Source: Carnegiea gigantea (lineage: Eukaryota; Streptophyta; Magnoliopsida; Caryophyllales; Cactaceae). From it: 64,000 nt of DNA. This document shows, piece by piece, positions 36,095 to 48,589 of this stretch. The notes beneath the pieces are model-generated. The model did not search any database and was not told the origin of the DNA. It was given only the letters and a program-made list of their open reading frames with translations. Location of the stretch: positions 327,501 to 391,500 of the forward strand of contig JAKOGI010000358.1 of the NCBI GenBank assembly GCA_029747015.1. Direction: 5' to 3'. Both the position numbers and the translations under genes were made by a program. Within the stretch, counting starts at the first letter, position 1. Each line of letters begins with the position of its first letter.

Positions 36095-36182
36095 GTGTTT
36101 GTGTGTGTGTGTATGTGTGTATATATATATATTTGTATGTATATGTATGTATGTATGTGTATATATATATGTGTGTGGGGGG
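36040..36182. repeat. Compound (TATG)n/(TG)n/(TA)n microsatellite
   Basis: Runs of gtatat, tgtgtg, tatata and gtat repeat units, ending in a short G run (36,177-36,183). Open frames here encode only low-complexity peptides and are not genes. Confidence 0.95.
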
Positions 36183-36249
36183 GAGGAGTAGGAAGAGGTT
36201 TTATACAGAATGAGTAGGATGAACACATAGAGGCATTGTTTTTCTCTCC

Positions 36250-37110
36250 CTCAGAATTAATCACTAAACATGGTGTTGATGATCACTAAAACCAAACTAA
36301 AACTATTAATTAATAAAACTAAAACTATTGATCATTAAGCATATCCATCGCAGATCGTGTTTGCAAAATATTTTTTTATGCATGATATTAGTTAGTGATT
36401 AGTGGATCTTATTATAGTAGTCCTGAGAGTTATATATCTTTGGTGATCGTATCTATCATCAATATATACGTAAGTGTAATATTTCATTTATAAAGTGATC
36501 ATAAAATTATGATTGGTGGTCCTTATAAATATGTTTGTTGATCATACATTATAAACTCAATTTGTAGCTAGGTGAGTTTTTTTTTTTTTTTTTAAGGTTG
36601 TATGTTTAGCTTCATTTTCATCAAAATCATAGTATATGTTTTTTTTTTTTTTTATGGTATTAGTTGGTGATCAATAGATCCAGCTTGGTGATTATCATAA
36701 TTTTGTTTGGTGATGAAGTTAACTTTCCATGGTTACTATAATGAATGAGTTTGTTAATCGAAACTGCAAACTCAATTCTAGTTAGGTAAAGTTTCCCTGT
36801 TGCAAATTAAGTTTTCTTTTCATAAAAAATCATAATGCATGTTTTTGCTTATGATATTAGTTAGTGACCAATATATTTAGTTCTAGTAATCATTAGAATT
36901 ATGTTTGATTATCCTCTTTATGTCAGTCATTGTGAACATGTTCGTTGATCATGAATCATATCCCCAATTTTAGTTAGGAAAGCTTTATTTTTGCTGTATT
37001 TGACCTTTACATTCATTGAAAATCATAATATAAATTTTTACTTATAATTTTAATTAGTGATCAATAGTTTTAGTTTTAGTCATCATTAGTACACTATTTG
37101 GTGATCAATT
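36250..37110. repeat. Imperfect tandem repeat, ~195-bp period
   Basis: A recurring unit contains 'gatattagttagtgatcaat', a 'gttgatcat..ataaactcaat' segment and a T-rich 'ttttgcttatgatattag' end. Marker positions near 36,382, 36,654, 36,851 and 37,043 give spacings of about 272, 197 and 192; the first unit is enlarged by T-runs (36,578-36,593 and 36,640-36,653). No coding capacity. The solo LTR at 37,116 lies at its right edge. Confidence 0.65.
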
Positions 37111-37115
37111 CTGGG

Positions 37116-38357
37116 TGATAAGTGCTTAACATATAAATTATTTTCGGGTCATTTTCCTCCATTTTTAGGGAAAATTATGTGCTTTATGCTATAGTTTATA
37201 CTCTTTTTCCAGTTTTACGCTTGGGTATGGTGGTTTGATGATGTTTGTAGGATTTTAGACTATTTTACCCTTGTTTTGACCCTCATTCGACTATATGTTG
37301 ACCACCCACAGACACCCATGTGATGCCATGCTCGTGGAGCAAGAGAAGAGTAGTAGATTTTGCCTCCATCTAGCATGATGGTCTGCCAGTGGTGGCTGCC
37401 ATGCCCTTGGTACAAGCATAACTGTTAACCTATTCGTTTTCCTCGGCTTTTGTGGCTGAGAATGAACAGGGGGTCCTATATAGACATATTCAGCAACATA
37501 AGAGGTAATCCATCATCCCATTCCATTCAATCCCACCATCTAATTAGGAGTAGACTCCATATTTAGAGTGAGGGAGACAAAGTAAAAGAGGGAGATTCAC
37601 AAGGAAGCGGGATTGTCTTTGCAAATCAATAGATTCAAGCACTTGCTCGGGTAGAGCAATTCTTCCCTTTCTCCTCTCTTTTCTCCTTTAGATTTATTGT
37701 CTTCTAGACTGATAGATTAGATTATTTATTTTGTGATAATTTGTAGTTTTAAGTCTTGGGATTGATTTTGAACTTGCGTTTGCCTATGTTCTTGAATTGA
37801 TTTTTTCGTGTGCTTTTTAATTGCTGGGCTTATTTCATCAAGTTTGGAGTTTGAATTGCTTATAAGAAGTTTGATCGCCATCTTGCTTGCATTAGATGTT
37901 GGGTGAAGTACTAAAAGGTAAAATCTAATGACGGAATCACCAAATTTGACTTGATTGTGTGATATCTTGAGAGAAAATTACTAATTGAAAGACCTAAAAT
38001 GATAATTGTGTGCCTAATGAACATAAACTAATCGAGAACCCATGCAAATTGATGATTGATTTGATTTGGATATTTTACTTCGCCTTGAAAGAGGGTTCTG
38101 ATATCTCGATTATTGGTCTTGAAATTTTTTAATTAAAAAGAGAGTATTTTATCTATTTTTGAACCGGGTAATTGCTTGATCGACTTAGTTCCTTGAATAT
38201 TTATCCATTAGATTAAATAGTTGTTTTGTTTAATTTCAATATCAGGTATGGATTTTATTAGCATATTTTGAGGGAATATAGCCCAATAGATCCGCCTAAT
38301 CTCTGTGGGATCGACCCTGATTTGCTACAATGCCACCGTGCGCTTGCGGGCCTATCA
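37116..38357 (+). repeat. Solo LTR of a W-related Athila-like element
   Basis: 1,242 bp, starting 'tgataagtgc' and ending 'gcgggcctatca'. It aligns with the W LTRs along its length ('gttttacgcttgggtatgg', 'gttgaccacccacagac', 'gtggagcaagagaagag') but is clearly diverged, with a different 3' part ('ctctgtgggatcgaccctg', typical of Athila LTR ends). It is flanked by identical CTGGG at 37,111-37,115 and 38,358-38,362. The perfect duplication and the absence of any interior show a full insertion later reduced by LTR-LTR recombination. Confidence 0.9.
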
Positions 38358-38399
38358 CTGGGTGAGAGGCATATAGCACCTCAATGCACTCATCCTACA

Positions 38400-38536
38400 A
38401 GAGTGTCCTCCTATACGTATGTATATATACATATATATGTGTGTGTGTCTCTATACATAAACACACACACACACACAACAGAGAGACATACATACATATA
38501 TTCATATATATACATATATATATATGTATGTATATA

Positions 38537-38579
<43 letters not shown>

Positions 38580-38690
38580 GTATATATATATACTTATATG
38601 TAGACACACACACACACATATATACGTACATATATATAATTTGTTTTTTGGGCGCGTTATGTGTGTATGCATGTGTGTATATATAAATTC
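38400..38690. repeat. Compound (AT)n/(AC)n/(GTAT)n microsatellite
   Basis: Alternating blocks of tatata, acacac, gtatgtat and tgtgtg. Open frames on both strands read as repeats of Ile/Tyr/His/Thr/Val and are shadows. It lies about 40 bp after the solo LTR. Confidence 0.95.
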
Positions 38691-40400
38691 ATCTCCACTT
38701 ATTTTTTTAATTGAACATAATGCCCTTTTACCCCACACCAAATTTCGGAATTCTTTTTGTCATCATCAACCAAATTTATCACTCAAAATTTAGTGACAAA
38801 AATTCACTACTTGGGCATGTAAAACTCATGGATCTTCCAAAAGAGGCATAATTTCAATTTTGTATAATAATAATCTCCTTTCAAAAAGACTATCACAACC
38901 TCTCAATTTCCAGATTCCACAATAAAACCTAATTTCTAAGTTCGTGTGCACATTCTACTCATAATTGCTGGATCCACATATATTTGCCCAAAAATTACTC
39001 AAAATTATATACATTATACAATAAACCTAGAATCATTCTTGGTTTGAAAATAGTATACTTTATAGAGAGTTACCCACTTTGAGTTTCGAACTAAGAGGAT
39101 GTCAATTGCAAGTAAGAAGATGGTGGGCAATTCACCTTCTCTTCTCCTATGTCTCTCCCATACCCTTCATCATCTTCTTCTTCTTCTTCTCCTCCTCCTT
39201 CTTCTTCTTCCTCCTCCTCCTCCTCCTCCTCCTCGTTCTCTCCTGCCTACGATGTTGTATGTGTGACTGTGGTGAATTCCGCCTCTCTCTTTTTCTGAAC
39301 ATAATTCCCCCTCCGTATTTTCTTTTTTTCTTTCATTGTTTCTTTCTTGCGTGGTTCTACGCCAACGACTTCTTTTTGTCTTTTTTGTTGAGCCATAAAG
39401 ATATTTATCTAGGTAGAAAAGGAGACTTATGAATTGACTTAATTTAACTAGTGTTTGAGCATGGTTTTGACGCACGATAAGAAGTATTAGATATTCTAAA
39501 TTTCAAAAAGAAAAACAACAACTTAGTTTACACTTAACTTTAGACAAGTGTTTTTGCCCAAAATACACTATGTCACACAATCATGAAATTTACTGTACAC
39601 AACAGCTAAATTAATCTCAACCTTGTACTTAAATCATAGGGAGCTTTCATGGTCCTTGCACAGAACTGGAATCATCCTCATAAGAGAGTTTTCAAAAACA
39701 TTTTTGTTCTTTAATATTTTAAAATTTTTGTTTAGGCTCTTTTTTTTTTTTCAAATCAATAAATCTACATAAGAAAGCATAACCAAAAGAAAGATAATAA
39801 AGAGAACGCTAAGAGTGATTACCTCTAAACTCCAAAGTTTGAATGCCCTACTCAGTCACTTCTCCTCTTATGGTCAAAAACAAAATATATATAATGAAAC
39901 ATCTAAATTGCATGCTCTATATGCTCTACTAAATGAGAAATACAAAAACACTCTAACATAAGTGCATCAATTTCTACTTATATGATATAAACATATAAAA
40001 TCTCAACCCAACCAAGCATTGAATCAACATTTCCATCCTAGAGTTCCAAGCTCTTCGATATGCTTGAGATTTTCATTGTCCACTATGATAAGATAAGAAA
40101 AACAAGTAGTAGTGGAAAGTAACTTACCATGTAAGTGAATAAAATAATGATGTAGGGAGGGGAAAGAGTGGCACACCTCTTTTTCTTTTTTTCTTTTTTT
40201 TTGGGAAGCATGTAAAGCTTGGTTTGCCTGCCAAGAAATAGTTTTTTAGGTCCTAAGCTTTACCTTTATCTTATGTGGTTATGACCATGATATTGGTAAT
40301 GGACAAATGAGAATATTAAACATATGTATGGTGTCCACCACCTCCCTAGGATAAACACCTATGGCTCTAGAATTATCCCAACAGAATTAAAGTGTATCCA
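38691..40400. other. Unassigned AT-rich sequence
   Basis: About 1.7 kb with no supported gene. Contents are low complexity in part: a pyrimidine triplet tract at 39,168-39,232, a T-run near 39,740-39,752 and another at 40,172-40,201. The open frames at 39,079-39,475 are produced by the triplet tract. Confidence 0.45.
39168..39232. repeat. (TTC/TCC)n triplet repeat
   Basis: A polypyrimidine tract of ttc units grading into tcc units. On the opposite strand it is a polypurine tract that could form triplex DNA. Confidence 0.95.
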
Positions 40401-41040
40401 ACGAAAGAGGAGCATCTTATTAGGGCATTTCATCCCCGTCAATCTCAACCATAAAAGAAACTATAGGAGGGATATTGAGTGCTAATGGTGGAGGGGATTT
40501 AAGTCCAATATTCCTTTGCTACAAATATGAGATGAGATCTTCCCTATAGGCACATCAATCACAGCTCCTACAGTGCCTAGAAAGGTCTCTCTAGAATGAC
40601 AACAACTTGAAACTCCTTATCCATGTCTATAACTACAAAGTGGCATGCGAACCTGAACTTACTCACTTGAATATGAACATCCTCCAAAAAAACCTAATAG
40701 ATAGTTAATGGACCTATATGCCAACTGAGTAGAAATAGTAGTGGGTCTCATATCATTTAGATAAAGCTCCCTACAAATAGATAAAGGCATCAAAATCACA
40801 TTAGCTCTCAACTCACAAAGCGTTTTCTAAATTTACTGGTCCTTTACCGAATAGGGGATAGTGAAACTTCCTCAACCCCAGAGCTTGGAGGGGAGCTTAT
40901 TGTGAAGTACTATGCTTCATGCCTTTCCAATAGCCACTGTAGAGCTATGCTCAAGCTTATTCTTTATGGAAATGATCTCCTTCAGAAATTCCAAGTATGA
41001 AGCTACTTCCTTGAAATCAAGCCTCCCGTTAAGTCATAAT
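40400..41040 (-). pseudogene. Athila-like gag-pol/protease fragment
   Basis: On the - strand the blocks occur in Athila order: 'LDFKEVASYLEFLKEIISIK' (about 41,010-40,950), 'LHNKLPSKLWG', 'GSFTIPYSV', 'NVILMPLSICRELYL', 'MRPTTIST' and 'GAVIDVPIGKIS' (about 40,500). The Asp-Leu-Gly active-site motif is degraded to 'CELRAN'. It corresponds to W at 22,340-22,800 but in opposite orientation. It ends next to the start of X copy B. No LTR belongs to it in the window. Confidence 0.6.
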
Positions 41041-43408
41041 TCATGCATAGTTTGCACAATTATTTGTTTATTTTAGATATATTATTGTCTAATTCAGTTT
41101 ATTTTATCTATTTTTTAGACTTAGGATTAACAAAGTGAAGAGGAGAAGAAAAGACATTGCAATGCAAGCTTTATTTACTAAAGGACTTTTTAAGTCAATT
41201 TATCAAGTTGGTTTGAAAATAAGGATTCATGAAAAATATTTGTTTTCATCATGAGTCACTTGAAAACTAGAATTACAAGTGTACTAGTCCTAATTGGAGA
41301 AGATATCCGAAACCTCGAAGGGGAAGAAACTTTGCAAAACCCTAGATAGATTATTCATGTTACAAAATCAACACCTTCAGGCCATCAACATCATCATCCA
41401 TGGCTTCCTCACCATCTTTCCACCACAATCAATTTTTTTTAATCGCCATCTTCTCTTCGCTATCATCTTATCATGATCATCACTATCACATCATCATCAT
41501 CATATTCTATACATCATCATCAACACTTTAGTGCCACAACCTTCAAGTCAATGCCAACATCATCCTACCAACACCATCGTCATCAACCTAATATTATCAT
41601 AATAATATTGTTTTTATTTTATTTGATGCAGTTCATTATTAAATATGAAATATTTGGATTTTGGTTTATGCGTTTTAATTTTGAGTATGAGTGAGTAGTT
41701 TATTTTCTTCGCATAATCTATTTGAAACTATATTAAATTAAGAATTTTGAAGCAAATTTTGTGCTTTATTGCCGAACTTATTTTTAATTCTGTGATTCTG
41801 TAATTTTATGTTAGAATAATTAGAATGCATGCTAATTAGTTTAATGTAAATTCATATAATAGTTTAAGAGGCTTAAGTACATATAAGCTTTAGTTTTTTG
41901 ACTAAAAGTATCACCCTAATTGATCATAGCTGGCTATAACTCATCTCTTTTAGTTATGGAATAATTATAGATCTTTGTCAAATCAATTTGGTTGTAAGTC
42001 AGTTGCAATTTGCTAGATAATGTCTTTCTAATACTTAGTACTCTGGTTTTATTAAATTATCGTGTTGGTGCTAGGGGTATCAAAACTAGTAATGTTTATA
42101 TTAGGCTTGGCCCAAAGTAAACTATAATCTAAGGGAAAAGGGGAAATTTGCTTGTGGGTGACATTTATAGTCTAGATCTTGGAAAAGTCAATTTATGTGT
42201 TGACGATAAATATCAGTTTGCATGGCAGATAGAGATTGTGCTACACATTTTCATAAATTTGGTGTCTTTGATAATTATTTGTTTACTTTTTAATTGATTT
42301 CTTTGGTTTGTCAATTTTAATTTTGTAATTTATATACTTTAATATTCAATTTCAGTTACCCCCCTCCCCCTAAGAGTAGTCTTTGAGTTATGTTTTAGTA
42401 ATTTTAAATGAAGTACATGTTATTTTTTAGTTCAGTTTAATGCTTAGATTAATTTTTTATTTTGTTTTTGTTGTTATTTGTTAGTTTGTTAGAAATTAGG
42501 TTAAAAATAGTTTAATTTGTGTTTTCAAGTGTCTTATGCCACTTTTTGGTTTCTATAGAATCTTAATCTACTATTATTTACTTTCATAATTCTTGGTTAT
42601 TTTTTAGAATCATTTCGTGAATTTGTTATGTGTAGCTTTTTCTTTTAATCAATATAAAAATTAATTTTTTATTTTTAGTTTTGTTTTTTATATTTTGAGT
42701 AAGTCCTGGAAAATTAGGTTTTATAATATAGTCACTTAGTTATTTATTTTAGCATTTGTTTAGGTGCAGTGTATTAGTTATTTAATTTCAAATTTAACTT
42801 TCTGTTAGGATTTCCTGTAATTATTTTTAGTTTTATAAAACTAAAAATAATTATATATATTTCGAAGGGTTTAAATCTAATTCTTTGCACATTATTAGTT
42901 TAAGTGATTTTATGTGATTTTTAGTATCATTTTTCCGCTTGTTATTCTCTGTTCTAATTTTTTGTTTAATATTCTGTGATTATTCCTACTTTTGTTTTTT
43001 AGAATACTTAGTTTAGGTATTTATTGTTTTTATTTCTAGAATTAGGTTTAGGATATTTTGAGGTTTAGTGAGTAATTTTTCCTGTTTTTCCTTGCTCAGT
43101 TCCAATTTATGAAAAGAAAAATAAAAATTAAAAGTGGTAAGTTTAATTAGATCTAAACTAGCTTATCATTATATTTTTCCTCATGCATTTGATCTATATT
43201 CCCCTTCGCGATATTCTTGTTTATAAGCCTAAGTAGTGTTTTAATTTGCAGCAGGATGACAAGCTTACAAATTTTGTCGTCGTCACCACTGAAAAAAATA
43301 AATTTGTTAGTTTTAATCTATTTAATTTTATTCCTTTGATTATTTTGTTCGTACTTTAGCATTTTATTTTGCAGGTTCTTTTATTTTATGCAATTAAGGA
43401 GTGGTCGC
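41041..43408 (+). other. X copy B 5' noncoding region
   Basis: AT-rich, no coding frame. A CATCATCAT-rich stretch lies at 41,470-41,525. The left border near 41,041 is placed where the minus-strand Athila fragment ends; no LTR end was proven. The decayed primer-site-like 'ttggtgctaggggtatc' recurs near 42,065. Confidence 0.45.
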
Positions 43409-44860
43409 ATGACCGAAGATAAAAATGAACATATGTTTGGAGGGTTTAAAAGGAAAGTAAGTGATTCTGAATCTGTAATTTCTTAATCAAATGAGTTCTT
43501 AAGATATTAAAGTCGCGATGACTATTTGAAATGAACTTGCGACACCCAACTTGAAAACACAGCCTTTGCCTACTTCTTGTCCTACATTTGACCAACCAGT
43601 TAAAATAAACTCTAAATTTTTAATTTGCTACCTAAATTTCATGGACTATTTGGTGAGGACCCATATTATCAGTTTAATGAATTCATTATTACATGTTCGT
43701 CCATGCAACCCGAGGGAATTATCCAAGATAAAATTAAGTTAAGCGTCTTTCCTTTTTCATTCCAGGACAAGGCCAAGGGTTGGCTATGGACTCCAGTTCA
43801 TAAAGCATTCTTAGAAACAAAAATTTCCTACGACTAAGAATGGATACATTAGGAAAGAAATATGTGTCATGAAACAAATGATTTGGGAAACCTTTCATGA
43901 GCGTTAGGAACGTTTCAATAATTTATGTGCTAGCCGTCCCCAATATTGAATTTCTAAACAATTATTGATCCATTATTTTTATGAAGGTTCACTGCTTATA
44001 TATAAAAATATGTTAGATGCTGCTAGTGGACGGAGCTTTAGTTAATAAGTCTCTGGCTCAAGCTAGAGAGTTGTTTAATATTATACCCCAAAAAACTTAA
44101 CAATTTGGAGTTAGAGAAACGCAATTTAGGAAAGATAATGAGCTTAGTTTAGGTCTATTTGTAGAGACCCAATTGCCTCAGATCACTGCTATGCTGAACA
44201 AACTCATCACTAAAGGAGTTCGGAAAGCAGTATTGTGTGGCATATGTTGTTTAGAGGGGCATTCTACTGATGCGTGCCCTAAACTTCAAAGGGAGATGTA
44301 AATATTATGTTTTCTACCCAAGGTCAAAGGAAGTACGACTCATACTCCAACACTTATAATAAACCACCCTAACCTTAGGCATAGACTTTGGAACAATTCC
44401 CCAGGTTTTGACCAACCATCATGTCAACTATATGCTCAGGATAGAACAAATTTCTTTTTAGAGCAAGTCATAAAATAGATGGATTGCCCAAAAAAAGGGA
44501 ATGACATTAAGTTTCAAAGCATAGAGATGTACATGTAAAAGAGAGACAAACTACTACTAACACCATACTTAGCACCCCATATTCCAAAATGCAACATACG
44601 TTGCCATCTCAACCTTTCTAGAACCCAAAGCAAAATGTGAGTTCCATGGCATTCAAGAGTAGGATGGAGTTAAAGGAACCTAGCAAGAGTAGAGAGGTAG
44701 GGCCAGAATTAAAAGTCAACAAGCCTAAACCCGGCTATGACCAAGATACCCCCTAACCCTAAGAAAGTAGGGGAGAATAAGAAGAGACCTCAGAAGCCAT
44801 TACCTCCTTTTTCTAGTTGACTAAGAGGGATAACTCCTATGATAGATGAGGCAAACCAAG
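43409..44860 (+). pseudogene. X copy B gag remnant
   Basis: Parallels 1,897-3,340. The capsid block 'FHGLFGEDPYYQFNEFI' lies in 43,625-43,837, and the CCHC knuckle at 44,236-44,280 is intact. Stops are largely shared with copy A, so the gene was already dead when the block duplicated. Confidence 0.65.
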
Positions 44861-44989
44861 TAATCTTAAAAAAATTAGGAAGGTAGAGATCAACATTCCT
44901 CCCCTAGATGTCATCAAGCATGTTCCTTATTAGGCTAAGTTCCTTAAAGAGCTTTACATTGCTAAATGTAAATTGAAAGGGAATAAAAA

Positions 44990-45700
44990 GGTAAGTGTGG
45001 GGCAAAACTTATTTATTGTTTTCTAACGACCTAAGTGTATTCTCTATTCCTTGAAAAATATGAAACCTTTACTTTGATAGAGCCATGCTTGACTTAGGAG
45101 ATTCCATTAATGTAATGCTTAGGTCCATTTATGATAAACTGAAAAACTAGTCTAATCATTTAGTTAGCTGGTAGGACCAATGCAAGCCTAGATGGAGTCT
45201 TAGAAGGTGTCTTAGTTCAAGTCAATAAACTTGTTTTTCCTGCTAATTTTTATATACTGAATGTAGGTGATGCATGCCATGACATTACAATATTGCTCGA
45301 TAGACCATTGCTTAAAACATCTAGGACAAACATACATGTGCATAGAGGAATATTGACGATGGGATTCGATGGCGAAGTTATTAAGTTCAATATTTTTGAT
45401 GCCATGAGATTTTATGCTGATGTAACTTATCTTTATGCATTAGATGTGATCGAGGAATTGTCCTGGGATGTATGTGAGTCATCTCATGAATATGAATTGC
45501 TAACTATGCTTTCTTAGGGTTTGGATCAGTTTGTATTTCATGGCATGCTTTGCCATATTGATATTGAGTTAGTAGACAACATAGAATTTTTGTTCAAATT
45601 GCATGTAATTGATAGACTATAAAGCTCGAATTACCTAAAAGTCACACAAAGTTGCTGCCCTCTTGTATGTCACCCCTTAAACAAGAATTGAAACTATTGT
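44990..45700 (+). pseudogene. X copy B aspartic protease remnant
   Basis: The active-site wording 'AMLDLGDSINVM' lies near 45,080-45,120. The frame 45,293-45,517 carries the C-terminal half ('LDRPLLKTSRTNI', 'GEVIKFNIFDAMRF') and stays open 21 bases past the TAG that closes copy A, where copy B still has TGG (Trp). This is one place where copy B is less decayed. Confidence 0.6.
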
Positions 45701-45779
45701 TTGTGAATCTCAAGCACTCTTATTTTGGGGATAATGAGACTTTGCCAATTATAATCTCTAATGTACTTGCACTAGAATA

Positions 45780-47135
45780 AGAGGACAAATTTATTAGGGT
45801 GCTTAGAGAACATAGTGAAGTGTTAGGATGGACCTTAGCAGACCTTAAAGGACTTAGCCTCACATTATGTTCACATAAAATCACATTAGAGTTAGATGCT
45901 AAGCCTAAGAGAGAACCTCATAGGAGATTGAGCCCACCAATGATGAAGGTAGCTCCAAAAGAAATCCTAAAGTGGTTAGATGCTGGAGTGATATATCACA
46001 TAGTTGATTCTGATTGGCTAGTCTAATTCATGTGGTTCCTAAAGGGTGGACAAAGTAGTTCAGGATAACGAAGGTGAGTTAGTATCATGAAAAGTTCACA
46101 ATAACTGGAGAGTGTGCGTTGTTATATAGCTCAGACATCATAATTATGCTTTCTAGATGGGTGTTCAAGTTATGTTCAACTCCCTATAGCCCTTAAGGAT
46201 TAGGAAAAGACTACTTTTACCCGTCCTTTTGGTACCTATGCTTTTATAAGAATGCTATTTAGTCTATGTAACAGTCCTCCTACATTCCAAAGATGCATTT
46301 TTTTTTTTTAATCACCAAAATTATGGAAGTTTTCAGGGATGCTTTTACTGTACATGGTGATTCATTTGGTAAGTGCTTACTTCATCTTACTTTAGTGCTT
46401 AAGTTGGTACTTTATTTTGAAAAGCGTTATTACATAGTAGAGTATAGGTAGTAATAGGTCAGGTAGTGTCACCTAAGGGATTAAAGGTTAACAAGGCCAA
46501 AGTAGACATCAATCAATCTTTGCCTTATCCATAATGCGTCAAGGGGATGAGGTCATTTTTAAGTCATGTTGGGTTTTATAGAATATTTATCAAGGTTTCT
46601 TCTAAGATTGCCTCCTCTTTATGTGCTTTACCTATAAAAGATGCTCAATTTGATTTTAATGAGGACTACAAGAGATCTTTTGATCAATTAAAATTAAAAT
46701 TAATTCCCACTCCTATAGTACAACCCTATGATTGAGCCTTACCCTACTGATGTGACATGCTAGTTATAAGGTAGTATGGACAATCTTAGGTCAAAGAGTA
46801 GGAAAGGTACCTCATGTGATCTATTGTCCTTCCCAAACTTTAGACCCAGCATACTATAGTATAACTACACAACTACAGAGAAAGAAATGTATGTTGTTGT
46901 TTCCTCTTTTGAAAAGTTTCATACTTATCTGTCAGGTGTTAAAGTTACTATTCATACTAATCACTCTATTATTACATAGTTGTTGAGCAAGAGTGAATCA
47001 AACCTGGACTTATTAGATGGGTCTCACTAGTATAAAAATTTCAATTTGATATTAAAGAGAAGCCCTGTGCTAAAAATTTAGTAGTTGATCATCTAAGTGG
47101 GCTAGAAAATGGGGAGAGTGGTAGTCCATTTAGTT
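45780..47135 (+). pseudogene. X copy B reverse transcriptase / RNase H remnant
   Basis: The frame 45,799-46,026 reads 'LGWTLADLKGLSLTLC' and 'RRLSPPMMKVAPKEILKWL', longer than in copy A. The catalytic motif near 46,335-46,343 reads 'FRDAF': the second Asp codon is GCT (Ala) while copy A keeps GAT. The connection segment 46,547-46,735 is open ('MRSFLSHVGFYRIFI'). RNase H/tether wording reaches 'DHLSGLENGESG' near 47,090-47,120. Confidence 0.65.
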
Positions 47136-47319
47136 ATTGTTTTCTTGATGAGATTTTATATATTGTCACCAGTCACATTGGTACGCTGATAAAGTTAATT
47201 ACATAATTGCAAAAACTTTTCCTAAAGGCCTGTCTAAAGCCCAAAAAGAGAAGATAAGAGCCCAGCCTAAATCTTATGTTTGAGATGAGCCATATTTATA
47301 AAACTTTTATGGAGATCAT

Positions 47320-48330
47320 GTCATAAGTTATTGTGTAGATGACAGTGAATTTCTTTCTAATATAAATTTCTATCCCTCTTCTCAGTGGAGGGCAATTTTA
47401 ACTAAAAAGAACAGCATACATGATCCTTGAATGTGGATTTTTTAGCTTAATATATTTAGAGATGCATTCGAATTTTGCAAAAGATACAAAGCATGCCAAA
47501 ACATTGGTAATTTATATAGGATGAATTAAATCCATTTGATAGTGTGTATATTTGTGAGATTTTTTTATGCATGAGGTATTGATTTCATGGGACCATTTCT
47601 CTCCTCTTTTGGTTTTACTTGCTTTCTTATGATTGTTGATTATGTATCTAGCTAGATTGACGTTGTGGTTACTAGAGCTGATGATACTAAAACTCTGGTG
47701 AAACATGTTAATTGTTTAATTTTACATAGATATGGAGTGCCAAGACCAACCATTAGTGATAAGGGAACACATTTTTGTAACAAAACCGTAGGTACCTTGT
47801 TAGCCAGATATCATGTAACTCCTAAGGTATCTACCAGTTACCATCCGAAACTAATGGCCAAGCTATAGTCTCCAACAAAAAGATCAAGAGCATATTATAT
47901 AAGGTTATTAAGCTAGATGTGAAAGATTGGAGTCTGAGGTGAGATGAAGCTCTCAGGACATATAGAATTGCATATAAGACAATTGTAGGTTTTCCACCTT
48001 ATAGGTTAGTTCTTGGTAAAGCATATCATCTCCCTATAGAGCTGGAGCTTAGATCATATTGCACTATAAAGTAGTGTAATTTGGATTGTAACCTAGTAAG
48101 GAAGGATTGTAAGTTGTAGTTGGATAAATTAGAAGAGATTCCTCTGGAAGCCTATGATAATTCAGTGATCTCAAGGTTAAAGCCAAAGCTTTTCATGATG
48201 ATAAGCTTAGTAGGAGAGAATTACACATTGGTGAAAAAGTGTTATTCTTCAATTCAAAAGTAAGACTCTTTCTTAGTAAGTTAAATTCTAGATTGCTGGG
48301 ACCTTCTGGGGTAATAAAGACTTAGCTACA
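47320..48330 (+). pseudogene. X copy B integrase remnant
   Basis: The core frame 47,665-47,868 has 'VPRPTISDKGTHFCN', with the second catalytic Asp kept as in copy A. The same frameshift follows near 47,850. The C-terminal part (48,100-48,320) is more broken than in copy A, with an extra one-base loss near 48,170. Confidence 0.65.
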
Positions 48331-48589
48331 TGGTGATGTTTTGATTAAATATTTTTCTACTAACAAGATTTTGAAGTTAAATGGTCACATGCTAAAGCTT
48401 TTTATGAGGAAGATAAGATGTGCTTAGTGGAGGAGATCCGATTACAGGATCCATAAACTACAGTTACATCAAGCCAACAACAACAAACAAGGTGTTGGTT
48501 AGAAGGCAACCCAATGTTTTCAGGAAGTTTTCATTTGATTATGCTTTATCATCATTGTTTTCATTACTTCGCATCCATTAGGGACAACG

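Noticed and set aside
36025..36264. Minus-strand open frames of Ile/His/Thr/Tyr repeats
   Set aside because: Microsatellite shadow.
38395..38793. Overlapping long open frames on both strands near 38,400-38,790
   Set aside because: They translate microsatellite DNA into Ile/Tyr/His/Val repeats; no gene features.
39079..39475. Open frames with poly-Phe/Leu or poly-Arg tracts
   Set aside because: Products of the TTC/TCC triplet repeat; no conserved domain or codon structure.
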